The notes beneath the pieces were generated by a model, which worked only from the letters and a program-made list of their open reading frames with translations, had not been told where the DNA came from and searched no databases. Positions 54,957 to 64,000 of a stretch of 64,000 nt of DNA are shown here, piece after piece; within the stretch, counting starts at the first letter, position 1; the number at the start of each line of letters is the position of its first letter. The DNA comes from Ulota crispa (Eukaryota > Streptophyta > Bryopsida > Orthotrichales > Orthotrichaceae), in assembly GCA_963920765.1 (NCBI GenBank), contig OY987247.1, positions 19,440,471 to 19,504,470 on the forward strand, given 5' to 3'. Position numbers and translations under genes: made by a program.

Positions 54957-55869
54957 TCAATGACCACTATGGTAGAGAAGGTGTCTAAAAATTCTCATTT
55001 GATTTTTTTGTAGATCAAAGTTGACGAGTGAAGAGAGTTTCATGTAATAGTGCACATTCTTTCTTCTCAATGCACACAAGACTAGTAACCCCTTGGAATC
55101 AAATACACTTTTGGCAAGTAGTAAAGGTGAGTTTTGTTTAGTATTTTTGCAAGGGTTTCTAGTAGGAGGAAACCCTTGTTTTGTTTGAAAGTGCAAGAGA
55201 AAAACAAAAAACATGTCATGAACAATTGCAACTCCAACAAATCTGATGAACTTTTCCAACACACCGTAATAATGAATGTAAAAAATTTGTTATGAAAGTG
55301 TTCAAATTTCTTTATACTTGCTGCTTGATCATTGTCAAAATTTCGGGCATTGATTGCCATTCCACCTTGTAGTAATGGTTTTCAAATGTTCTGAACCATT
55401 GTTCTGTTTGTAAAAGGTTGACAAAACGGAAATGTACATTAGAAAGAATTGCAACTCTTGCATATGTAATGAGCTTTTGTATTGCACCTTCATAATGGAA
55501 ACTACAATTTTTGAACAAATGATATTGAAATCAATATATTCCTTTGTTTGTTCATCTCCAAAATCTTGGGCTAACAACCATCTGACCCTATAGAAACTTG
55601 CAGGCTTATTTGTGAGAGTATGCACTTCCGCTCTAAAGTATCCATTTCCAATGTGGTAGCACACATGCCGGGGTTGATTCATATGTGAACATTGTAAGTG
55701 CATGCAACACTTTCTCCTTAGTACTATTTTCTCTGTTTATTCTTTCATTGAATTTTTGTCCCCATACTAAGCGAGTTTCTCTATAATTTGAAAATTGCTG
55801 AGAACACATAGGAAAATACAAATGTAGTCTTTCGTATATTATTGCTTTGCATATTATTATACTCTCCAT
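54957..55869 (-). other. Unidentified protein-like segment with a duplicated module
   Basis: Overlapping minus-strand frames look protein-like but are not recognised. One stretch encodes GNGYFRAEVHTLTNKPASFY and RWLLAQDFGDEQTKEYIDF. Next comes FHYEGAIQKLITYARVAILS followed by HFRF and LLQTEQWF. About 240 bp further along a second copy reads HYYGVLEKFIRFVGVAIVHD, then FFVF and HFQTKQGF. The two modules share the pattern HY-G-(I/L)-K-I-VAI-F-F-QT-Q-F, so an exon-like unit appears to have duplicated and diverged. It may be a piece of a transposase C-terminus or a captured host gene. Frames are interrupted. Confidence 0.35.
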
Positions 55870-56389
55870 TATGCTGAGAAGACTTGAATCTAGTTACAAA
55901 TAGAAGTAGTAACATGTGAATGGTAATTATGTTCCTCTAATGCTACAACTACTAATTCTATGGTCTCATACAGTGCTAGCAATGGCAATATACATAAGGT
56001 GAGTGGGAAATTGATCAATAATCAATTGAGGACTTTGAATGTCATTAGAGTATGCTATTAGTGGACTTATGTGTCTAAATTGAACTCCCATCATTTGGAA
56101 TTGTATATTTTTGCAACAATGCGTAATGTATGTCGTGGTATGTGGCAATAAAAATTAAAGGCAAAATGTTGTTACTGCTTTCTTATATTGTCAATGTTAT
56201 GTGTACTTGCAGGCTTTTGTTGGAATTTGTTCTATTATACTTGGATTCATAGAGAAATACAAGTGCACCTGAGCTCATTCACGCACTTTTGTTTTGCCAA
56301 CTGAAACTGAAAAACCTGTTGTCATGCATGGTAGTTATTCTGCCACCTATCACATAGAGTGGTCAATAGCAAACCAATTTGGATTATTG
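55870..56389. other. No recognisable feature
   Basis: AT-rich sequence immediately upstream of the tnp2 gene. It may contain its promoter; no TATA box was assigned. Confidence 0.3.
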
Positions 56390-59300
56390 CAATACCCTTG
56401 TGGTTGCAGATAATGCAAGGGCGCAACTTTCCAAAAATGCAACATTGTGGCAAGGCACAGCGTCAAACATGGGCGTGATTGTTATTTATCTTATTCTGTC
56501 ATTGTAAGTTTCTTCTTCACTATGAGCACTTCTCCATTATCAGTACATTACACCTATTATACTTATTTCATTAATGATGAAATCATAGAAATCAATCTAT
56601 GCGGTCTAGACTCTTATATACATTCACACCCAATGGTTATAGATTTCATTTGCCCTTTAATACAGAAATATTTTAAAGTGCAAGTTCATTACAATATTGT
56701 ATTATGAAGTGGTTATAAATGTATTTAGAACTTGTTTTAATGAGAGACATTATGCATTACTAATGCCACTTCCATTGCCTTCTATCAAACTGAGAATGGG
56801 GAGAGTGTTTGTGGTCCCATACGACTCGGCCATGCACAAGGAGAACCTTATTGTGGACGTCATGGGGAAAGTGATAACAATGAATTTACATGGCCTCCTC
56901 GGACCTTTGTGGATCTCAATAGCATGGCCACAGACGCATTCCGCAGAGTGGACAACATTTAGGAACAAATGTTGAACCAGGAAAACCATGGTGGGTTTCA
57001 ATTCAATCATGTTGAACAAGATGAAAATGGGAATGAAGTGAACTTGCAATATTTGGTACAAGAATTTGCGCAACCAGTGCTTGAAGGTAGTAGTAAAAAC
57101 TATTTGCAGTGCACCATTGTTCTATTCTTTCTATGCAGTCTTTACTCTGTACTGCAGACGTTCGTGGATGCGTTGCCCACCTAGATTGCAAGGGACCTGC
57201 TTCCTAGTTCTAATTGTTTCCCTAGAACATTGTATGAGGTTAAGAGTATGCTCATGAAGCTAGGTTTATAGCATCGCTAAGTGCATTGTTGCTCTCATAT
57301 GCACATTCTATATGAGGGGGAGAACAAACACCTCATCAAATGTCCTAGTTGCAAAGACAGTTGCTACATTCTAGGATCAAACGCGGTTCCTAAAAAAGTA
57401 GTCAAGTTCTTTGATTTCATCAAGCATATGAAGCATGTGTATAAATGCCCAGAGATATCAAAACACATGACTTGGTACAACAATCATAAGTCCACTAACG
57501 GGGTGATGCGATCTATTGCCAATAGTTTGTAGTGGAAGAGTGTTGATGAGTTGTACCCGGATTTTGCTGAAGCGACAACAAACCTCAAATTTGGACTAGT
57601 TGGAGATGGAGTGATTCCATATAAAAACAATGCCATTAAGCACTCTACGTGGGTGTTTTTGATTATTATTTTTAATCTTCTGCCGTGGCTGTTAACAAAG
57701 AAGTTCTTCATCTCGTTGGTTTGCTCATTCTTGGCCCAAAGGCGGCAACAATAGAGAACATTGACGTCTTCTTGCAACCAGTAGTTTGTGACTTGCAAAG
57801 GTTGTAGACAAGGGTACTAGCGTTTGACTTGTCAAAACCAGAGGGGAATAAAAGGTTCATTTTAAGAACAATGCTAATATTCATGATTAATGATCTACCA
57901 ATGTATGGACTTCTATCAGGACAGCAGGTTCATGGCTACAAAAAATGCCCCCTATGTGGTCCAGAAACATGCGTAGAGCATGCTACATCTTTAAATAAAA
58001 TGATTTATCTTAGTGGGAGGAGGTATTTGGATGGGAATCACCGCTTTTGGAAAGCCAAAGGCGCATTCAACAATTTCTAGGAGTGGCACATGGCTCCTCA
58101 AAGACCAACTGGATAAGAAATACTTCAATGGGGGACTACAAGGGAAGCATTCTTGAATGGTGGTGGAGTGGGGAATTCAAGTGAAGACCCAATGAAGCTT
58201 CATGGAGTGAAGTGCATTACTCTATTCAATGAACTACCGTACTAGACGGTAGTATTTTCTAAACCTTTTAACTCTTAAGGGAAAATATACGTTTGACTTA
58301 CTTTAGTCTAGTCACTAATTAGAATTGCAATAGTGATGTGGGAAGGGGTCTAGGAGTGAACAACAAAAAATTGTTATATCTATAGACTGTATTAGCTTAC
58401 GATTTTTAATTGGTTGATTTTTTTCATTCATAGGTACTAGTAATCTTTTCAAATTATTTTCAGCGAGGATTGGTTTTGAGCTGGTAACACAAGAATTAAT
58501 TTATATAAATGTGGGTACATATTTGTATTTTACATGAAAATTTGTATTTTACATGAAAATTTGAAGTTCAAAAATATGTCTTCAACTTCCTTGTTGTACT
58601 CATGTGAGAATTCACACTGGCTTAATTATGCTGCCTTCATTTAATTTCCAATAATGAATCAGCATTCATGCTGTAAGTTCTATTTGAGTAAGAACCCTAT
58701 TACTATACAAAAATCATAAATTTTTGTCGGTTAACTTAGAAAACAGGTATGTATGTATATGTACGTATTTGTGCAAATTGGTACAAGTGTATTTGGTATA
58801 AGGAACAATTACATGATTGTAAAGCAAGAACCAAAACAATAGCATGCTCTCAAATCACTAGCTGGTAATTAGTACCGTAAACTGAAATCATAATTACGGG
58901 GTTTTTTCATGATGTGTGTACATTCAATTGATAGAATTTGATTTTTTCTTTGTTGTATTACATTGCAATCCATGTATCTTTCACTCTGTTCAAACAAAGT
59001 TTCTTATGTTGTCAATGAATTTTAACAATATTTGTTTAGTTTCATGTGATGGCAGAGCTTGTGCTAGTGCGTTGTGGTTTAGATCCCATGCATTGTGAGA
59101 AGAACATTTGCAAAAACATTTTGAAGACAGTTTTTGGTGAAAAAGACTCCCTTGCAATAAGGGCAGATATGCAAGCAAGGAATATTAGGCCAAATTTGCA
59201 TTTATAGAGAATTTTTGGTAACTGTGACAAATATTACATGTTAGATGCTCCATATATGTTTTCCACACAAGACAAGGGTAAAGTATTGTCTATTTTGAAA

Positions 59301-61099
59301 GCATTACGCACTCCAAGAATTATGCAAGCGCTCTACGCACAAAAATCAACATGGGCAAATTAAGTGGCCTCAAATCACATAATCTCCATGTGCTCCCCCA
59401 ACAAATTTTGCCTTTGTGTTTTCAAAATGTTGCAAACAAATCTCTAGCTTGTGCGGTTATTTGTCTGAGTAGTTTTTAGGAAAATTTGTTCCAAAACGGA
59501 TCTTTTTGAGAGTAAGGATCAGCTACGGGCAGAGTGTGCAAAGACTATGTGTCTATTAGAGGAGATGCCTCCCTCATTTTTTGATATTATGTCTCACTTG
59601 CCTAAGTACCTTGTGGAAGAGCTATTTTTGCTAGACCCCATCCACACTAGGTGGATATACCCATATGAGAGGTATTTCAAAACCTTGAAGAGATATGTAA
59701 AAAATTTGGCTAAACCTGAAGGTAGCATTGCTCAAGGTTATCATATTGGGGAGGCTTTAGGGTTCATAATAGAGTACATGTCTAAATATAACATTACTTC
59801 TAAGAAAGTGTGGGATGACAAGGAGGACTCGACAATGGCGGACAAAATTTTGGAGAAGGGGAAACCAAGGCATTTATCTCAAGAGTTAAAGAATGCAATG
59901 CACAAATTTATTTTAGAGAATTCAAGCCATTTGGAGGAGTACCGTAGGTCAGATGTTCTTTAATCTCATGTATGTAGTTATCACACCATAATCATGGGAT
60001 GGTGATGACATTCAGTGTATGATGTACTTGTAAATGGTTAGAGAAAGAGTTGTTGTAACATGGAGTAATTATCATATTAGTGAGAACATTGCTCAAAATT
60101 CATACTATTAACAGCAATGAATCTTGTTTTGTGGAATCTATTACTACTTATTCTTGATTTGAAGTCTTTTCAAACTTGCGATAACTAACTTTGGAATATT
60201 TTTGAATTGTTGTGTAGGACATACGAAACGGTTTGGCAAGAAAGGGTTAAAGCCAGAGCTGAATTTTGAAGTCGAAACCCGCGTAGAACTGGCAGAAGAT
60301 GGGTGCCCTACCCTACCAACTTGGAGGAAACACCTACATTCTCCAAATGGTTGAAAAGACATGTAGAAAACGCTGAGAGGACTGGCTTCCAAATTTTTGA
60401 CAAAGTTGCAGACTCCTCTACAGGATTGTCTTCAATTGCAAGAAAATTTAGAAATATGTTTGCTTACGGATTTCACTATAGATTGAAAAGTGCAAAGGAG
60501 GGTTTTACAAAGACCCATGATTCCATAGTAGTTGCAGTATTTAATAGACCCTGTCAAACTATTGCCGGAGATGCAAACCCCATGGAGGCATCGTTAGAGT
60601 ACATTGGTCAGATACTAGAAATAGTGTAATTGAACTATAGACAGCATTGCACTGTATTGCTTGTATGTGATTGGGTGAAGGCAAATTATAGGGGCTCAAA
60701 TGCAACAATCAAGAAAGATGAGTGGAGATTTACCATGGCAAACTTCAACTCCCTTGTGCCATTTGGTTATGAATCATTTGCTTTCCATATGCACTGCCAG
60801 CAAGTTTTTTTTCTGACGTGGAAATGGAGGAAAGTTGGAGAATAGTGTTACAAAACAAGGTGAGAGGCCGTAGATTGGAGACGTCAAATGACAAAGACAG
60901 GGAGCTCAAGATGTTTAGAATGGAAGATAATTGTGATTTTGAAGGTCTGTGGGCACCAGAGGAAAACCCTGATTGTGAAGCCCTTCCCAATTGTAGCAGC
61001 AAGAACATTTTGTTCATCGGAGATCTTGGAGATATGATTGATGATGAAGACCCAATATTTGCTCGAGACGTTGGAGAATGTATCGATAAAGAGGAGTGA
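56390..61099 (+). pseudogene. Nearly full-length CACTA tnp2 transposase gene, broken
   Basis: Domains run in tnp2 order. PCGCR-CKG...VARHSVKHGRDC at 56400-56480 is the N-terminal Cys-rich motif. ENKHLIKCPSCKDSCY (57316) is followed by CPEISKHMTWYNNHKSTNGV and ELYPDFAEATTNLKFGLVGD (57550). Next are KPEGNKRFILRTMLIFMIND (57836), YGLLSGQQVHGYKKCPLCGP and YLSGRRYLDGNHRF. GLDPMHCEKNICKNILKTVF (59070) follows an interval at 58240-59040 that is probably an intron. PPSFFDIMSHLPKYLVEELF (59566) and YPYERYFKTLKRYVKNLAKP mark the DUF4218 part. YGFHYRLKSAKEGF (60468) and KKDEWRFTMANFNSLVPFGY (60714) mark the DUF4216 part, with the end near 61099. At least six stops or frame changes interrupt it. Confidence 0.85.
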
Positions 61100-63920
61100 G
61101 TACAACAGCTTGAAATTATGGTGAGTGTCGCATTTTATCCTTATTGTTTATAGTGGAAGTCATGTTTTGGTTGTGCTTCTATGGAGCTTCGAGTATGTTA
61201 TTCCTAGCAATTACTGTTGATATTTTTATCCATCATTGAAATGGTGTTTGAAAGAGACAATGTTAAAATTGTGTTTGCGACATTGGAATTATATGTTGTG
61301 TCAGCAGTGATGGCCTCGATATTAATGAGCAATAGTAATGCAAGTACTATGTACTGCCTGCATAACCATCCAATCTTTGGTAATGTGTTGTTAGGAAAAA
61401 CAATTAAGTACAATTTTGCAAACCTTGGTTGTGAGGCACAAATTGTCAAGTTGGCTGTTATATAATTTTTGTGTTTGAAGTTCTTCGTCAGTAATGTTAC
61501 AATAAATCCTATAAGTGATGATGTGTATGAATGCTAGCAATTTTGCGATTTTGTATATTCATGAAAGTGATGTTTTTGCATTTTGCATTTGCAGTGCAGA
61601 GCACAAGTGTCATGGTAAGAGTAATTGCTTTGTGAAGGCACGCATTGGTTTGGATAATTTGATGAATTATAATGTCTGTGATGTTTGGATAGGGCAATTG
61701 GGATAGTGAAATATAAGAGAATTAATCATACGGAACTGAGACATATGTCATGCCAGAATCAAGTGTTATGTTGGTCTTTGGAGAATTCTGTTTAGGAATT
61801 TTAATTTTCTTCCAATTTGGCTCTTGAAATTTTTGTATGGATGCTCAGCATGTGTAACTAACTGCTTTTACACAAAAATAGAGATTTGTATATTGATTTT
61901 GAATCACACGTTTATAAACAAAAATATCAACATCTCACAAAATAATCAAAATTTAGATTTTTGTGAGTACGGGTTCACTGTGGGACATGCGCAATAGGTG
62001 TGTGTGGTAAACAGTGATCGAGTTTCAAGGAATATACATTAAGAAAATGATAAGTGAGGCCAAGGACATGGAAGAGAAGATGGTGAATGTTTGGAAGGTG
62101 CAGTTTTTGGTGGCAACAAGTTCTCAATCTGCAATTGCAGAGGGAGGAGGAAGAGATGGTTGGGAGTTATTCATATAAAAATTTCAATTTCAATACGTAT
62201 AGGTTTTATTTACATCAGCATAGCTTTGTATTGCGGTTCTCCAAGGCTGTGAAAATGTAGTGTTTCATTTAGTGGTACAGTTGTGGTAGTAGGGGGAATA
62301 AATATGAAGTGGGTTATTTCATTTGGAATTTTACCCTTTTCTCAAGTAAACAATGTTTTACTCAAAATGAAACTATATCTCTGAAGAAGTGTAGAACAAT
62401 GTACCTTTGAAGAAGTGTAGAACAATATAACATTGTGTGAAATGGTGTGACAATTAGTGAAATGGAGTGAGAATTTGTGAAATGGTGTGAGAATGTTTGA
62501 AATGGTGTGAGAATGTTTGAAATGGTGCATCTATATTGAAAGGGCAAAGAGTATTTTCTATAGCTTTTGAATTATTACATCATGTCCCATATTTTGTTGA
62601 CAGGCATGCGTAGAGAAGTGTCTATAGAGTGCAATTTGAGCCACTTCTCATGCGACGGCAAGTGCAATCAATGTCTTATTATTGGAGGAAGAAATGTATT
62701 ATAACAGTTTATGACTTGCTTGCGTGTAGAGGGAATGTTTGTTGAAGGTATGAGACGTGCAATTGAAGGGGCAGATGGCTTATTCTGATGATTACGGTAC
62801 AAAAATTGGTGGGTTCTTGATGGAGTCATGGAGGTTTTGACAATAAGATTATAGTGATTGTGGAAAAAAATTATTGATTAGTGCACTCTGAAGTTCTTTT
62901 CCAATTGAAGGTTATGGTTGATTAAAAGTGAGTGGCAAGAGTATTCATCCGTACCTTACGGCAATGATGAAAAATTCTTAGAGAATACTAGAGAACCCAA
63001 AATGCAATGACCACAATATTATGTTTGTAATGCAAGAAGCAATAAACCTAGAATCCATTTTGGAAATTTGGTTTCAGAGATAAAACATATGCGTATGAAC
63101 CAGGTATATGTCATGCTATAATAACCTACATAAGTGCTTCTTTATTCCTCTGATTATATTGTATTATGATTGAAAATTTTATACTTTGTTGAGCATGGAA
63201 TAGGACATATAAATCCCACAGTGTTAACAGGAATGGAGTATTAATCTTGTTTGTTGTTGCAGATAATGAAATCCAATGTGGTTGGTTAGCATTCAGAGGG
63301 AGGTACTTTGTTTTTAGAAATGGGTAGTCATTGGTAAGAGCTGTGGAAGAACACAAACGCACTAGGATTCTTCAACCTCCTTTGCACTGTAAAGGTGCAA
63401 TGAGTAAGTCTAGAATTGTACTTGTACTAAAGTTCTGGAGAACGTGTTGCCATGAACTTATCCTTGCATGTGAAAACTTGAATCCAGCAGGAGTATGTGT
63501 AGGATTTGAGCCGATGTAATGAGGATGCTGAATACTCTGGATAGAGATATTACTTTGTATCACTCATGCTAGGAGCTTGCATTTCTTATGCAGTATTTTC
63601 TTGATTTTGGAGCAGTCAATTAATGCAAGTGGTTTTGGGCGTTAGTCACCCTCAAGAAGTCCTAAAGTTGAGCTTCTAAGTTTGTGTACAACGTAAGTAG
63701 CCTCTGAATCATATGTTGTTGGCAGGGATTGACATTGAAGAGAAGAAGAGTAGTGTGGACAAAGTAGGCCCAACTATATTCAGTAATTGTTATCTAAGAG
63801 TACGGGGTCGTTCTCAAGGAATGCTTGTGAAGGCGACTAATCAATGAATCAACACGTAGGAGCACGGTAGCATGCCTAAGGAATAAAGAAAGCATGCGTA
63901 GACGTGAAGGAATGTGTTGG
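61100..63920. other. No recognisable gene downstream of tnp2
   Basis: AT-rich sequence. A short tandem repeat lies at 62355-62530. No terminal inverted repeat of the CACTA class that would close the tnp2 element was identified. Confidence 0.35.
62355..62530. repeat. Short tandem repeats (GAAATGGTGTGAGAATG type)
   Basis: GTTTGAAATGGTGTGAGAAT is repeated at about 19-20 bp spacing four to five times with variants, preceded by two copies of GAAGAAGTGTAGAACAAT. Confidence 0.75.
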
Positions 63921-63924
63921 GTGA

Positions 63925-64000
63925 ACTACTACAAAAGGAATGTTGCAACAACATGCCTAAAAGTTTGTTGCAAACCTTGGAGGGAAAAGCAAGATGTTTT
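63925..64000 (+). mobile_element. Possible CACTA-like left terminus running off the window
   Basis: ACTACTACAAAAGGAATGTTG is close to the CACTACAA-type terminus and is followed at once by GTTGCAACAAC and TTGTTGCAAACC, inverted subterminal motifs. The first base is not the canonical C of CACTA, and the other end lies beyond the window. Confidence 0.3.

Overview
The window is an AT-rich, gene-poor stretch of nuclear DNA from a land plant with a large, transposon-filled genome. Three things point to a non-seed plant (fern or lycophyte grade) rather than a flowering plant. The plastid petA fragment encodes a cytochrome f that looks closer, from memory, to seed-free plants ([26 protein letters not shown]). 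The one clear host exon has a GC-rich codon bias unlike everything around it. The transposon families are the CACTA/tnp2, Helitron and palindromic kinds typical of big plant genomes. The species cannot be fixed from the sequence. There is a 200-N assembly gap at 28863-29062.

Layout. 0-6 kb: an inverted-repeat unit with a promoter-like arm, the terminus of a CACTA element, and an old tnp2 transposase relic carrying two CACTA-type miniature elements. 6-10 kb: a plastid petA insertion beside TTAA-flanked elements, then two large palindromes of about 710 bp (7182-7890 and 9166-9879). 11.5-14.6 kb: a 3.1 kb LTR-type element with perfect GGAAG target duplications. 15-28.6 kb: Helitron territory, with one decayed autonomous Rep-helicase element on the minus strand (about 16.6-21.3 kb), several small Helitron-like blocks, and two more TTAA-flanked elements, one sitting in a tandem-repeat array and one inside a Helitron block. 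29-31 kb: a probable LTR-element end and a fold-back unit with an 11-bp-duplication insertion.

32-33.6 kb holds the only convincing host gene: the first coding exon of an MCA-type (MID1-complementing activity) calcium-permeable channel, ending at a plausible splice donor. No second exon is recognisable in the 30 kb that follow, so either intron 1 is huge and filled with transposons or the gene is broken.

34-41 kb: another tnp2 relic and a well-delimited 3.4 kb non-coding CACTA element (37830-41221, CTA duplications) containing a 1 kb array of 10-12 bp repeats and a nested palindrome. 41-47.6 kb has no recognisable gene. 47.6-61.1 kb carries two divergent CACTA-related transposase genes: a Transposase_24-type gene on the minus strand with well-preserved splice sites, and a nearly full-length but broken tnp2 gene on the plus strand. 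Between them is a minus-strand, protein-like segment with an internal duplication that I cannot name.

The strongest candidate for something not routinely described is the TTAA-flanked element family. Two copies can be compared with uninterrupted empty sites within the same window, and two copies are palindromic over their whole length. A second palindrome family at 9166 also has an approximate empty-site counterpart at 34.48 kb.
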